This document shows, piece after piece, positions 53,571 through 62,396 of a stretch of DNA of 64,000 nt; the stretch's first letter is position 1, and the number at the start of each line of letters is the position of its first letter. The DNA comes from Streptomyces sp. B21-105. GTDB taxonomy: Bacteria; Actinomycetota; Actinomycetes; Streptomycetales; Streptomycetaceae. The notes beneath the pieces are model-generated. The model made no database searches, was not told the DNA's origin, and worked only from the letters and a program-made list of their open reading frames with translations. The position numbers and the translations under genes were made by a program. The stretch lies in contig NZ_JARUMJ010000001.1 in the NCBI RefSeq assembly GCF_036898465.1, positions 4,774,001 through 4,838,000 of the forward strand, in the 5' to 3' direction.

Positions 53571-53600
53571 AGGAACCCCAGGCGTTTACGCGTGGGAGGA
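53571..53600 (+). mobile_element. IS200/IS605-type end hairpin
   Basis: AGGAACCCCAGGCGTTTACG with its 3' partner forms CCCA-g-GCGT/ACGC-g-TGGG, flanked by GAGGAA and GGAGGAAT. This GAGGA-hairpin-GGAGGA pattern is what normally lies at the right end, after tnpB. Here it lies about 180 bp before the tnpB start, so it may be left from another copy. Confidence 0.4.
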
Positions 53601-53781
53601 ATCGCATCGTGTGGTGGCGACGCGGAGCGTCGCGGTGTCCGGGGTTTCGGGCGCGGAGCGCCCGTGGGGCTGTCCGGCGGAGCGGGACGATATCGAACGT
53701 ACGGTCAGTGGCTCGCTGGATGGTAGGACGGATGTGCGGAAGCTGCCTGTGTGTGCGGGCGGGTGTGTAGGTTCGGGTGTC

Positions 53782-54429
53782 ATGAAGCTGGTGGTGCAGG
53801 TCAAGCTGTTGCCGACGCCGGTACAGGCGGCGGAGCTTGAGGCGACCCTGCATGCCTGCAACGAGGCGGCGACCTGGGTGTCCGGGGTCGCCTTCGTCAA
53901 GGACGTGAAGCGCAACTTCGCGCTGCGCGAGCACACCTACTCCGAGATCAAGCAGCGCTGGGGCCTGGGTGCGCAGGCCGCCCAGCACGCCATCAAGAAG
54001 ACCTGTGACGCCTACCGAACGCTGGCGGCGAATCTGAAGGCCGGGAACCTGGGCAAGCCGTGGTCGAAGCGGTACCGGCGGGCGGTGGAGAAGCCGATCA
54101 CGTTCCGGCCCGAGGGCGCACAGCCCTATGACGACCGGATGCTGTCCTGGCAGATCGCCGACCGGACTGTCTCGCTGTGGACCCTGTCCGGGCGGATGAA
54201 ACAGGTGGCGTTCATGGCTTCCCCGGAACAACTGGCTCGCCTGGCCCTGTACCGCAAGGGCGAGTCCGACCTCGTCGCGCGGGACGGCATGTGGTTTCTG
54301 CAGGCCACCTGCGAGATCCCCGAAGCACCCCTGCACCCTGCTGCCGGCCATGGCGTCCTGACACCTCGTCGAACGGCAGGCCATGCGGTCGAAGGACCTG
54401 CGTCCCGGCAAGGGCAGCGGGACCGGTGA
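53782..54429 (+). pseudogene. tnpB/OrfB-type protein lacking the RuvC nuclease part
   Basis: A 215-residue remnant of an IS605/IS607-type TnpB. The N-terminal region (VKLLPTPVQAAELEATLHACNEAATW, HAIKKTCDAYRT, KRYRRAVEKPITFR) matches the family, and the match stops after WFLQATCEIPE, just where the RuvC domain with its first Asp should begin. The remaining 40 residues are unrelated low-complexity sequence. Full TnpB is about 400 residues, so the nuclease and zinc finger are gone. No tnpA is present. TAGGTT 8 nt before the ATG could still drive expression. Confidence 0.75.
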
Positions 54430-54596
54430 CGGTGGGAAGGGCGGCTTGAGCCCGTCTGGAAGCCCGGTGCCGGCCGGTGCCATCGTGGCGAGCGCAGAAG
54501 TCCACGCGGGCGCCGGCCGGGACTGACATTCGGCATTGCCGGGAACCGAGCGGCGACCTAGTCTGTGAGTTGGCTCACAAGAGAAGGCGGTTGTCG

Positions 54597-55193
54597 ATGT
54601 CCGGTACGGAATCCTCCGACTACACCCAGCGGCTCGCACGGTTGGAGACCTCGGGGGTCAAACGCCTGCTGCCCACTCAGGCCCCGTACCGGTGGAATCT
54701 GAAGCGACTGCGGCTGGGGCGGGTGCTGGACGTCGGCTGCGGCATCGGGCGGAACCTGCTGAACTGCGGGCCGGACAGTGTGGGTGTCGACCACAACGCG
54801 ACCTCGGTCGAGACCTGCCGTGAGCGCGGTCTGAACGCGTACACGCCGGACGAGCTGGCCTCGGCCCCGGACTGCGGCCCGGGCTCTTTCGACAGCCTGC
54901 TGTGCGCGCATGTCCTGGAGCACATGGACGAGACGCTGGGAAACTCGATCCTGGAGCAGTACCTGCCGCTGGTGAAGCCCGGCGGCTCGGTCGTGCTGAT
55001 CTGTCCGCAGGAGGCGGGCTACAAGACGGACGCCACGCATGTGCGCTTCGTCGACTTCGACGGGCTGCGCGCGCACGCCGAGAAGGCCGACCTGGTCGTC
55101 GAGCGCAGTTACTCCTTCCCGTTCGCCCGGCCGATCGGCAAGGTCTTCCCCTACAACGAGTTCGTCCTCGTGGCCCGCACACCCGCCTCGTGA
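54597..55193 (+). CDS. Class I SAM-dependent methyltransferase
   Basis: A 198-residue protein with SAM motif I VLDVGCGIGRNLL (about 43), acidic loop GVDHNATSVETC, and motif LLCAHVLEHMDE (about 103) and LVKPGGSVVLICPQE (about 126). This is the Methyltransf_11 type with unknown substrate. ATG at 54597 with GAAGGCGG upstream; a TTG two codons earlier is also possible. It lies between the tnpB remnant and an IS3 left end, so it may be a passenger or an original gene caught between insertions. Confidence 0.8.
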   Translation: MSGTESSDYTQRLARLETSGVKRLLPTQAPYRWNLKRLRLGRVLDVGCGIGRNLLNCGPDSVGVDHNATSVETCRERGLNAYTPDELASAPDCGPGSFDSLLCAHVLEHMDETLGNSILEQYLPLVKPGGSVVLICPQEAGYKTDATHVRFVDFDGLRAHAEKADLVVERSYSFPFARPIGKVFPYNEFVLVARTPAS

Positions 55194-55195
55194 AC

Positions 55196-55317
55196 TGAAC
55201 CGCCCCGGGTTTGATGGAGACATCGAAGACCCAGAAGGATGCCGACCATCGCTGCTCCCCGTGAGTACTCCGACGAACTGCGCGAGCGCGCGACCCGCAT
55301 GGCGGTTGAGGCCCGCG
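55196..55317 (+). mobile_element. Truncated IS3-family element, left end and start of orfA
   Basis: TGAACCGCCCCGGGTTTGAT at 55196 resembles the terminal repeat of Streptomyces IS3-type elements, and an ORF starting at 55239 encodes PREYSDELRERATRMAVEAR, the beginning of an IS3 OrfA helix-turn-helix transposase. The homology ends near 55317, so the rest of orfA, orfB and the right end are missing. The junction joins directly to a truncated DUF6247 gene. Confidence 0.75.
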
Positions 55318-55407
55318 AGCGAGGACGGCCAGGGCGGCACGCAGGGCATCAGGGGTCGGCTCGGGACGCGGGATCAGCTCGTGTCCGTGATCGGCCTTGG
55401 TGCTCAT
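55318..55407 (-). pseudogene. 5' fragment of DUF6247-type gene cut by IS
   Basis: Thirty codons remain from ATG 55407 (RBS GGAGGAC): HGHELIPRPEPTPDALRAAL is the usual start of Streptomyces DUF6247 proteins, which run to about 90 residues. Just after AVLA the frame enters the IS3 remnant. DUF6247 genes normally sit in modules with WhiJ-like and DUF397 genes, as here. Confidence 0.6.
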
Positions 55408-55804
55408 GGTGTCCTCCAGGGGGTGCCCCGGCCAGAACGTCCGCAGAGTATCCGGCTGGGGCCGTAGAGGAGCCGGGACGCGTGTCCTGCTGTGTCCGGT
55501 GGTCGGCTGTGACCGTCGCGAGGGCCTGGCGGTGGCGGCGGAGTACGGCGGACCCGCCCAGCAGCAGGGCTGGCGGCCGGTAGTGCGGGCCTCGCAAAGA
55601 ACTCTCCAGGGCGGGCAGATAGTTCCAGCGCACGGCGGGGTGCGCGGAGTGCGTGAAGTGGTACAGGTCCCCGTACGGCAGCCAGGTGCCGCGGGCCAGC
55701 AGGGCCAGGGGCGTGTTCCGCGGATACAGGCGCAGGCACCGGCCCGCCTCCACGGCGACCGGGGGGCCGGCGACCGGATCCGGATCGAACCAGCGGTGTT
55801 CCAC
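55349..55804 (-). CDS. Conserved hypothetical protein of WhiJ-type module
   Basis: A 151-residue protein starting at GTG 55804, 6 nt after the HATPase gene stop, so part of one operon. The first 100 residues (WFDPDPVAGPPVAVEAGRC, LRLYPRNTPLALLARGTWLPYGDLYHFTH) look well-structured; the last 45 are Gly/Pro/Ser-rich and overlap the DUF6247 fragment, so the true end may have been lost. Function unknown. Confidence 0.5.
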   Translation of the reverse strand: MEHRWFDPDPVAGPPVAVEAGRCLRLYPRNTPLALLARGTWLPYGDLYHFTHSAHPAVRWNYLPALESSLRGPHYRPPALLLGGSAVLRRHRQALATVTADHRTQQDTRPGSSTAPAGYSADVLAGAPPGGHHEHQGRSRTRADPASRADP

Positions 55805-55810
55805 GAGCAG

Positions 55811-56248
55811 TTATCTGAAGCCCGGTGAGAAATCGAGCTCGGCCCAGACGATCTTGCGGGGAGTTGGGCCGAGTTCGACTCCCCAACGGTCGGCGAAAGC
55901 CTCGACGAGGAGGAGGCCGCGCCCGGCCTCGGCGTCGGGGGCGGGGGGTCGGCGGTGCGGGAGGTCGACACCTCGTGTGTCCGTCACCTCGACGCGGAGA
56001 GTTTCGGCGCGCGCCAGGAGTGCGAGGCGGAAGTCGCGTCCGGGGAGGCGGCCGTGCGTGGCGGCGTTCGCGGCCAGTTCGGCGACGAGGTGCGCGGCGG
56101 CCTCGGCTGTGTGGTGCGGAAGCTCCCAGGTGCGCAGCCACTCGGTGGCGAGGAGCCGGGCAAGGCGGGCACCGCGTGGCGTCGGGGACAGCAGGACGCT
56201 GAAGTGACGGGTCGGGGAGTGGAGTTGGGTGGAGGTTTTCTGGTTCAC
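55811..56248 (-). CDS. HATPase_c anti-sigma-type regulatory kinase
   Basis: A 145-residue RsbW-like ATP-binding protein: AAAHLVAELAANAATHG (N box) near 50, VEVTDTRGV (G1 box) near 87, AGRGLLLVEAFADRWGV (G2 box) near 107. Many such small proteins lie beside WhiJ-like XRE and DUF397 genes in Streptomyces, as in the abaA/whiJ loci, and are thought to take part in signalling in development. Divergent from the XRE gene. Confidence 0.8.
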   Translation of the reverse strand: MNQKTSTQLHSPTRHFSVLLSPTPRGARLARLLATEWLRTWELPHHTAEAAAHLVAELAANAATHGRLPGRDFRLALLARAETLRVEVTDTRGVDLPHRRPPAPDAEAGRGLLLVEAFADRWGVELGPTPRKIVWAELDFSPGFR

Positions 56249-56278
56249 GTCACCGAGCGTGGCGGTGCACGCTTACCG

Positions 56279-56307
56279 TGAACAGTGACGACGTCGATGC
56301 GTAGAGT
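56279..56307 (+). promoter_or_regulatory. Predicted promoter of XRE/DUF397 operon
   Basis: TGAACA (56279-56284), 17-bp spacer, TAGAGT (56302-56307). The predicted start lies near 56314, giving a leader of about 88 nt. Confidence 0.5.
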
Positions 56308-56401
56308 GACTGTCCGGGGCTTGTCCATTGCTGTCCGGGCTGTCCGTGTGGGGTCTATGGGTACGGGCGTTGCGGCACGGTGGGACGACGGAGGGCGTGG
56401 C

Positions 56402-57277
56402 ATGTCGGTGGACGGCGAGGTACGACGACTCAGGACCGAGGCGGACGAGCCGGGGTGGGAGGTGGATCCGGACGACGAGTGGGGCGTCGCCGTCATCACC
56501 ACCGTGGGGCGGCAGTTGAAGCTGCGGCGAGAGGCGGCGGGGATGCGGGCCGCCGAATTCGCGGTGGCCGTGGGGTACGGGGAGGACCTGGTCTACAAGG
56601 TCGAGGGCGGAAAACGGATCCCTCGCCAGGAGTACCTGGACAAGGCCGACGAGGTGTTGGCGGCGGGCGGGCTCGTCTCGGCGGCCTGGGAGGACGTGAA
56701 AAAGGTCCGGTATCCGAAAAAGGTTCGGGAACTGGGGAAGCTGGAGGCCCAGGCGGTTGAGATCGGTATCTACGAGTGCAACAGCGTCCATGGGCTGTTG
56801 CAGACACCAGAACACGCCCGCGCCTTGATCGAGGCTGCGCAGCCGCCGTACTCCTCGGGCGACGTGGAGCGCATGGTGGCCGCCCGTCTGGCTCGACAGA
56901 CCGTGTTCGAGCGCGACCCGGCACCCTCCCTCCACTTCGTCCTGGAAGAGACACCGCTGCGCCGACCGGTTGGAGGCACAATGGCGTGGAGGCGTCAGCT
57001 CGAACATCTGCTGGGGGTGGGGCGGTTGCACCACGTCACCCTTCAGGTGATGCCGACGAACACCGATGCCCACCCGGGTGTGGACGGCAAGATCGAGTTG
57101 CTGAAGTTTCCGGACGGTACGGCCGTGGGCCGCAGTGACGGTGCGTTCAACGGCCGACCTACCGCTGAGGCCAGGGACCTGCGCATCCTTGAACTGCGGT
57201 ATGGCACCATCCGGGCGCAGGCTCTCCCGCCGAGAGAGTCGCTCGCCTTCATCGAACAACTGCTGGGAGAGACATGA
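56402..57277 (+). CDS. WhiJ-like XRE-family regulator with DUF5753 domain
   Basis: A 291-residue protein. The N-terminal helix-turn-helix (GRQLKLRREAAGMRAAEFAVAVGYGEDLVYKVEGGKRIPR, about 37-76) is followed by the DUF5753 domain: AVEIGIYECNSVHGLLQTPEHARAL, RQTVFERDPAPSLHFVLEETPLRRPVGG and QVMPTNTDAHPGVDGKIELLKF. ATG at 56402 with GGAGGG 8 nt upstream. Its stop overlaps the DUF397 start (ATGA). Such pairs act as repressor and small antagonist in Streptomyces development (WhiJ-type, established for other loci). Confidence 0.85.
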   Translation: MSVDGEVRRLRTEADEPGWEVDPDDEWGVAVITTVGRQLKLRREAAGMRAAEFAVAVGYGEDLVYKVEGGKRIPRQEYLDKADEVLAAGGLVSAAWEDVKKVRYPKKVRELGKLEAQAVEIGIYECNSVHGLLQTPEHARALIEAAQPPYSSGDVERMVAARLARQTVFERDPAPSLHFVLEETPLRRPVGGTMAWRRQLEHLLGVGRLHHVTLQVMPTNTDAHPGVDGKIELLKFPDGTAVGRSDGAFNGRPTAEARDLRILELRYGTIRAQALPPRESLAFIEQLLGET

Positions 57278-57483
57278 TCCGCAAGGCCTCCACCGAGGAC
57301 GCCTCTGAACTGCACTGGTTCAGGAGCAGCTACAGCAGCGGCACGGACGGCAACTCCTGCGTCGAGATCGCCACGACTCCCGGCACCGTCCATGTCCGTG
57401 ACTCCAAGAACGTCGAAGGGCCTCGCTTGGCGGTCGCGCCTGGCGCTTGGGCGGACTTCGTGGCGCACGCTGCGGAGGACTGA
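57274..57483 (+). CDS. DUF397-domain protein
   Basis: A 69-residue protein with the complete DUF397 pattern: WFRSSYSSGTDGNSCVEIA, VHVRDSKNVEGPRLAVAPGAWADFVAHA. BldB belongs to this family. Translationally coupled to the WhiJ-like gene and probably its partner protein. Confidence 0.87.
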   Translation: MIRKASTEDASELHWFRSSYSSGTDGNSCVEIATTPGTVHVRDSKNVEGPRLAVAPGAWADFVAHAAED

Positions 57484-57517
57484 GGAGAAACGGCTCGCGG
57501 GGGCGGGCTGCGGGCGG

Positions 57518-58015
57518 TCAGGTGTCGTAGGTGCCGTTCCAGGGGGCGGCGAAGGCGAGGCGGTCCGGGTAGAGCTCCGCCCAGGTTTCGGGATTGCCGT
57601 CCTCGTCCTCGTCCTCGCGGATCACCAGGCCGAACAAAACGTTCTCGTATGTGAGTTGGAACGGGCGGATCGCGATGTCCGTGTAGGAGCGGCGGGGCAG
57701 GCTGCGCAGGAGGGTGGCGAGGCGGACGCGGGCGCGGGTGAGGACCGAGTCGTCGCCGTCCGGGTTGCGCTGCTGTTCGGCCCAGGTGCCGGCGCACCAG
57801 ATGTCCGAGGCGCGGTAGTGGCCTGCGGCGTCGAAGGTGTGCAGCACGGTGTAGAGGCGTTTGTGCTCTTCCCAGCCGTCGTCGAGACGGAAGCCCTGGG
57901 GGAAGGCGTACGTGACCGACGCGAGGAACTGACCGTCCGCGTACCGCCCGATGGACTCGGTGCGGTGCCTCGGTTCGTAGGCGATCGGAATGACCTCGGG
58001 GACTGGGACTGCCAT
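57518..58015 (-). CDS. Hypothetical protein of unknown family
   Basis: A 165-residue soluble protein from ATG 58015 (frame extends 4 codons to a GTG). It has a mixed alpha/beta look: ESIGRYADGQFLASVTYAF, FDAAGHYRASDIWCAGTW and FGLVIREDEDEDGNPETWAELYPDRLAFAAPWNGTYDT. The acidic end and the Trp-rich motifs are distinctive, but no family is recognised. It converges with the DUF397 gene. Confidence 0.6.
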   Translation of the reverse strand: MAVPVPEVIPIAYEPRHRTESIGRYADGQFLASVTYAFPQGFRLDDGWEEHKRLYTVLHTFDAAGHYRASDIWCAGTWAEQQRNPDGDDSVLTRARVRLATLLRSLPRRSYTDIAIRPFQLTYENVLFGLVIREDEDEDGNPETWAELYPDRLAFAAPWNGTYDT

Positions 58016-58054
58016 GGCGGAAACCATACGGCTTGGCGTGAACGTGCCGAAGAG

Positions 58055-58108
58055 GGGGGAAGCCGTCCGTCTTTTCCTCTACATCTTCTTCGTTTTCGCT
58101 TCCCCCCG
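58055..58108 (-). terminator. metG: metG terminator
   Basis: Stem GGGGGGAAGC/GCTTCCCCCC (10 bp) with a 34-nt T-rich loop, 11 nt after the metG stop on the minus strand. Confidence 0.5.
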
Positions 58109-58118
58109 CCTCAGTGGG

Positions 58119-59849
58119 TCACTCCTCGGTGCCGCCGAAGCGCTCCTTGTACGCCGCCAGGTCCTCGTCCTGGAGCTTCGCGAACAGGACCGGCGGGACG
58201 GTGAAGGGGGTGCCGGCGGGGACGGAGGCGAGGGTCCGGGCCTCGTCGGCCGTCACCCAGGTCGCCGTGTCGTCGGCGAGGGAGAAGGCCTCACGCATGA
58301 TCTTCGCCGTCGCCGGGATGAAGGGCTCGGAGACCACCGCGTAGAGGTGGATCAGGTTCATCGCCGTGCGCAGCGTGAGGGCCGCGCCGTCCTTGTCCGT
58401 CTTGATCTCCAGCCATGGGGCCTTCTCCTCCAGGTAGGAGTTGCCCGCCGACCACAGCGCGCGCAGCGCGGCGGCCGCCTTGCGGAACTGGAGCGCCTCC
58501 ATCTGCGACTCGTACTCTGCGAGCAGCTCGGCAATCTGCTCCCCGAGCTTCGCCTCCGCCTCGCCGGGCGCGTTGCCCGCCGGGACCTCGTCGCCGAAGC
58601 GCTTCTTCGAGAAGGACAGGACCCGGTTGACGAAGTTGCCCAGGGTGTCGGCGAGGTCCTTGTTCACCGTGGCCGTGAAGTGCTCCCAGGTGAAGGACGA
58701 GTCGTCCGACTCGGGGGCGTTGGCGATCAGGAAGTAGCGCCAGTAGTCGGCCGGCAGGACGTCCAGCGCCTGGTCGGTGAAGACGCCGCGCTTCTGCGAC
58801 GTGGAGAACTTGCCGCCGTAGTACGTCAGCCAGTTGAAGGCCTTGACGTAGTCGACCTTCTTCCAGGGCTCGCGCACGCCCAGCTCGGTGGCCGGGAACA
58901 TCACCGTGTGGAACGGGACGTTGTCCTTGGCCATGAACTCCGTGTAGCGGACCGGGTTCTCGCCGCCGTCCGCCTCGTACCACCACGACTTCCAGTCGCG
59001 GGTCTCACCGGCGGGGGCCGCGTCCGACCACTCCTTCGTCGCGGCGATGTACTCGATCGGGGCGTCGAACCAGACGTAGAAGACCTTGCCCTCGGCGGCC
59101 AGCTCCGGCCAAGTGTCGGCCGGTACCGGGACGCCCCAGTCCAGGTCGCGGGTGATGGCGCGGTCGTGCAGGCCCTCGGTCAGCCACTTGCGGGCGATGG
59201 AGGAGGCCAGCTGGGGCCAGTCCGCCTCGTGACGGGAGACCCACTCCTCGACCTCGTGCTGGAGCTTCGACTGGAGGAGGAACAGGTGCTTGGTCTCGCG
59301 GACCTCCAGGTCCGTGGAGCCCGAGATCGCGGAGCGCGGGTCGATCAGGTCGGTGGGGTCCAGGACGCGGGTGCAGTTCTCGCACTGGTCGCCGCGGGCC
59401 TTGTCGTAGCCGCAGTGCGGGCAGGTGCCCTCGACGTAGCGGTCCGGGAGGAAGCGGCCGTCGGCCGGGCTGTACACCTGGCGGATCGCCCGCTCTTCGA
59501 TGAAGCCGTTCTCGTTGAGGCGGCGGGCGAAGTGCTGGGTGATCTCGACGTTCTGCGGGGAGGAGCTGCGGCCGAAGTAGTCGAAGGCCAGCGCGAAGCC
59601 GTCGTAGACGGCCTTCTGCGCGTCGTGCGCCTGCGCGCAGAAGTCGGCCACCGGGATGCCCTGCGCCTTGGCGGCCAGCTCGGCGGGGGTGCCGTGCTCG
59701 TCCGTCGCGCAGATGTAGAGGACGTCGTGGCCGCGCTGGCGGAGGTACCGGGCGTACACGTCCGCCGGGAGCATGGACCCCACCATGTTGCCCAGGTGCT
59801 TGATTCCGTTGATGTACGGAAGGGCGCTGGTGATGAGGTGTCGAGCCAT
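58119..59849 (-). CDS. metG: Methionyl-tRNA synthetase
   Basis: A 576-residue class I synthetase. HIGH motif region [14 protein letters not shown] (about 8-21), zinc-knuckle cysteines [17 protein letters not shown] (about 142-158), [11 protein letters not shown], and the KMSKS-equivalent FSTSQKRG (about 350). It charges initiator and elongator tRNA-Met. The protein lacks the C-terminal tRNA-binding EMAP domain of E. coli-type dimers. Monocistronic, flanked by hairpins. Confidence 0.92.
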   Translation of the reverse strand: MARHLITSALPYINGIKHLGNMVGSMLPADVYARYLRQRGHDVLYICATDEHGTPAELAAKAQGIPVADFCAQAHDAQKAVYDGFALAFDYFGRSSSPQNVEITQHFARRLNENGFIEERAIRQVYSPADGRFLPDRYVEGTCPHCGYDKARGDQCENCTRVLDPTDLIDPRSAISGSTDLEVRETKHLFLLQSKLQHEVEEWVSRHEADWPQLASSIARKWLTEGLHDRAITRDLDWGVPVPADTWPELAAEGKVFYVWFDAPIEYIAATKEWSDAAPAGETRDWKSWWYEADGGENPVRYTEFMAKDNVPFHTVMFPATELGVREPWKKVDYVKAFNWLTYYGGKFSTSQKRGVFTDQALDVLPADYWRYFLIANAPESDDSSFTWEHFTATVNKDLADTLGNFVNRVLSFSKKRFGDEVPAGNAPGEAEAKLGEQIAELLAEYESQMEALQFRKAAAALRALWSAGNSYLEEKAPWLEIKTDKDGAALTLRTAMNLIHLYAVVSEPFIPATAKIMREAFSLADDTATWVTADEARTLASVPAGTPFTVPPVLFAKLQDEDLAAYKERFGGTEE

Positions 59850-59930
59850 CGGAGGCTGCTCCCAGTCGGTTGTTCTACGGCGATCGGTCGTCTTGTGGCC
59901 TTGAACTTGAAATCGTAGCCGACATGGGTG

Positions 59931-59972
59931 GGCCGCCCGCCTCCCGTTTTACGGGGTGGGAGGCGGGCGGCC
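59931..59972 (-). terminator. Terminator of VWA gene
   Basis: Perfect 15-bp stem GGCCGCCCGCCTCCC/GGGAGGCGGGCGGCC with a 12-nt loop, 50 nt past the VWA gene stop on the minus strand. Confidence 0.75.
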
Positions 59973-60021
59973 GGAGGTGCGGGCGGCCCGGTCGGGTGGG
60001 CCGTCGGGTAGGGCGGTCGGG

Positions 60022-61680
60022 TCAGGGGCGCCAGGTGGCCAGGACGCCCTCGTAGAGCTCGGCGTCCGTCAGCTCGCGCGGGGTGGGGCCCGCGTGGAAG
60101 AAGGACGTGTTGGGGGTCTTCAGCTTGCGGAGGTAGTCGAAGGCCTTGTTGTCGTGCTCGCCGAACGCGACGAAGGAGAAGAAGACCGCCGGGTGGCTCT
60201 TCGCGGCGTCCGTGAGGGACTGGGTGGCCGGGGTCTTCGCGTCCGGGGCGCCGTCCGTCTGGAAGATCACCAGGGCGGGGGTGCCCGGGGCTTCCTTGTC
60301 GTGGTGAGTGAGGACGGCCTCGACGGCGGCGTGGTAGCTGGTACGGCCCATGCGGCCGAGGCCCGCGTGCAGCTCGTCGATCTTGTTGTCGTGGTCGGCG
60401 AGGGTCAGCTCACCGGTGCCGTCCAGCTCCGTGGAGAAGAAGACCACGGGGACCGTGGCCGCCGGGTCCAGGTGGGCGGCGAGGGCGAGGGTCTGCTCGG
60501 CGAGGGCCTGGGCGGAGCCGTCCTTGTAGTACGCGCGCATGCTCGCGGAGCGGTCCAGCACGAGGTAGACCTTGGCGCGGGCGTCGGTCAGGCCGACGTT
60601 CGCCAGAGCGGTGGCGGCGGCGGTGTGGGCGGTGCGGAGCGTTGCGGGGATCGCCGCGGCTGTCTCGGCCTCGGCCTCGGCTTCGGCCTCGGTCTCGTTC
60701 CCACCCGCACCACCCGTGCGGCTCTCGTCGTCGGGTGCGGGTGCCCCCTGTGGGGCGTCCTCGCCGTCGGCGGCCGCGGGTTCGGGGGCGGGCTCGGTCT
60801 CCGTTTCCGGCTCCGGCTCCGGCTCCGGTGCTGTGTCCGCGGTCGGCTCCTCGACGGGCGCGACCTCGGCCGCCGTCTCCGGCTCGGCCTCTTCGGTCTC
60901 CTCGGCCTGGTCCGCCTGGTCGGGTTCCGCGGCAGTCTCCGGCTCCGCCTCGGCGGTGGGCTCGGCCGCCACTGCCTCCGGCTCGGCGGGGACCTCGGAC
61001 GCCGGCTCCTCGGCCTGAGCCGTGGGCTCTGCCTCGGGCTCGGTGTCGGCGGCGGTGTCCTCGGCCTCGGCCTCGACAGGTGCCTCGGGCTCCTCGGCGG
61101 CCTCCGCCGGAGGCTCCTCGGTGGATGCATCCGCCTCAGCCGCGTCCGCGGCTTCGTCCGCCGTCGCCTGCGGCTCGGCCGGAGCGTCCGCCGTCGGTTC
61201 CGCCGGAGCTTCGGCCTCGGCGTCGGCAGGCGCCTCCGTGGACGCCTCCGTCACGTCGCCGGTTTCGGCCTCGGCCTCGGCTTCAACAGGTGCCCCGGGT
61301 GTGGGCTCGGCTTCGGGCTTCGCCTCGGTGGATGCCTCGGGCTCGGGCTCCGGGGCGGCCTCCGTGGCGGTGTTCTCCTCGGACCTCGTCGGCTTGGGGA
61401 CCGCGACGTTGTCGAAGGCCGCCGCCACCAGGTCGTGCTCGTTCGGGGACTCCGTGCGGGGTTCCGGGACCTGGGCCGTCGGAGCGGGCTCGGGAGAGGG
61501 GGAGGGGGACGGGGAGGGGAGTGTCGGTTCCTGCGCCGGCGTCGGTGTCGACGTCGGCGCGGACGGCTCCGCGGCGGCGGTCTGTTCCTGCGAAGGAACC
61601 TGTTCCGCACCCTCTGCCTCGGCCGTGCGCCCCTTGCGGGACCTGCCGAATGCATTCCGCAGGAGAGTGAGAATGCCCAT
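60022..61680 (-). CDS. VWA-domain protein with long acidic disordered region
   Basis: A 552-residue protein. A short basic N-terminal helix ([18 protein letters not shown]) precedes about 330 residues composed almost only of Glu, Ala, Pro, Thr, Asp and Ser, clearly disordered and strongly acidic. The C-terminal 190 residues are a von Willebrand A domain with MIDAS motif [14 protein letters not shown] (DxSxS), and [13 protein letters not shown] and [10 protein letters not shown] downstream. The VWA part resembles the TerF/tellurium-resistance group. It is cytoplasmic by sequence. The function of the linker is unknown. Confidence 0.8.
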   Translation of the reverse strand: MGILTLLRNAFGRSRKGRTAEAEGAEQVPSQEQTAAAEPSAPTSTPTPAQEPTLPSPSPSPSPEPAPTAQVPEPRTESPNEHDLVAAAFDNVAVPKPTRSEENTATEAAPEPEPEASTEAKPEAEPTPGAPVEAEAEAETGDVTEASTEAPADAEAEAPAEPTADAPAEPQATADEAADAAEADASTEEPPAEAAEEPEAPVEAEAEDTAADTEPEAEPTAQAEEPASEVPAEPEAVAAEPTAEAEPETAAEPDQADQAEETEEAEPETAAEVAPVEEPTADTAPEPEPEPETETEPAPEPAAADGEDAPQGAPAPDDESRTGGAGGNETEAEAEAEAETAAAIPATLRTAHTAAATALANVGLTDARAKVYLVLDRSASMRAYYKDGSAQALAEQTLALAAHLDPAATVPVVFFSTELDGTGELTLADHDNKIDELHAGLGRMGRTSYHAAVEAVLTHHDKEAPGTPALVIFQTDGAPDAKTPATQSLTDAAKSHPAVFFSFVAFGEHDNKAFDYLRKLKTPNTSFFHAGPTPRELTDAELYEGVLATWRP

Positions 61681-61861
61681 TTGCGCAACCCTTCGCATGA
61701 GTTGTAGCCGTCAATCCCTGGCCAGGACGGACACGTAAGGTTAGCGGCCCTTGGCGGTGATCTTGGGCAGGGGTGAGCGCGCGGAATGCGGGTGTGTCAA
61801 CACCGCCTCGAAAGCCCGCCGTCCTGCCGTCCCGCTGTGCCGCCGTGGCGCTGTCCCGCCG

Positions 61862-62170
61862 TCACGCGGTGGGTGAGGTGATGGCCCGTGCCGCCGCGAT
61901 CTCCTGGCGCAGCGGCTCCAGGACACTGTCCGGCGGTCCGGTGAGGTCGGTGCGGACGGGATACAGGACCTCCGTGTCCCGCAGGCCCTCGGCCAGCTCG
62001 TCCAGCTGCCGCGTGACCTGGGCGACCTCCTGCCGCGACGGCGGTTCGGCCCCGTGCTTCACGCGGACCCGGGCCGCGGTCGTCGCGTCCACGATCCGCT
62101 CCACCGCGACGACCAGCGGCCACCAGGCGGCCGCCCGCCGTCCGGTCGGCGGCGGCTTTGTCCAGGACAC
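61862..62170 (-). CDS. Small hypothetical protein, possibly frameshifted
   Basis: 102 residues from GTG 62170 with a convincing helical C-terminal part: AAAWWPLVVAVERIVDATTAARVR, RQEVAQVTRQLDELAEGLRDTEVLYPVR. Upstream, another frame (62171-62294) also looks coding (GTEESSLPNGPGRNWTPLEIWRITDNPL), so a longer gene with a frameshift near 62150 is possible. No family is recognised. Confidence 0.45.
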   Translation of the reverse strand: MSWTKPPPTGRRAAAWWPLVVAVERIVDATTAARVRVKHGAEPPSRQEVAQVTRQLDELAEGLRDTEVLYPVRTDLTGPPDSVLEPLRQEIAAARAITSPTA

Positions 62171-62343
62171 CTACAGTTTCCGATAGGAGCGGATTGTCGG
62201 TTATACGCCAGATCTCGAGAGGGGTCCAGTTACGTCCCGGACCATTAGGCAAACTTGATTCCTCTGTGCCCTTGTACGTATACGCCCAGCTCAACGGGGG
62301 CTGGCCTGGTGGGTGGGGGCATCCTTGAACGCGGCATGCAACT

Positions 62344-62383
62344 GGCCCCGTCAGAAGCCAGAACAGCTGAGCTTCGCGGGGCC
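62344..62383 (-). terminator. Hairpin downstream of M15-like gene
   Basis: Stem GGCCCCG/CGGGGCC (7 bp) enclosing a 26-nt region, just after the stop of the minus-strand operon. Confidence 0.4.
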
Positions 62384-62396
62384 GGTCAGCAACGGG

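Larger units (their letters stand above)
53422..53781. other. Transposon-scar region between pectate lyase and tnpB remnant
   Basis: This 360-bp stretch has no convincing gene. It holds the pectate lyase terminator, a hairpin with flanks typical of IS200/IS605 right ends (53571-53600), and two short hairpins with GGA loops (GCGACGC-GGA-GCGTCGC near 53617 and GGGCGC-GGA-GCGCCC near 53649) that resemble left-end secondary structures of single-strand transposons. Confidence 0.45.
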
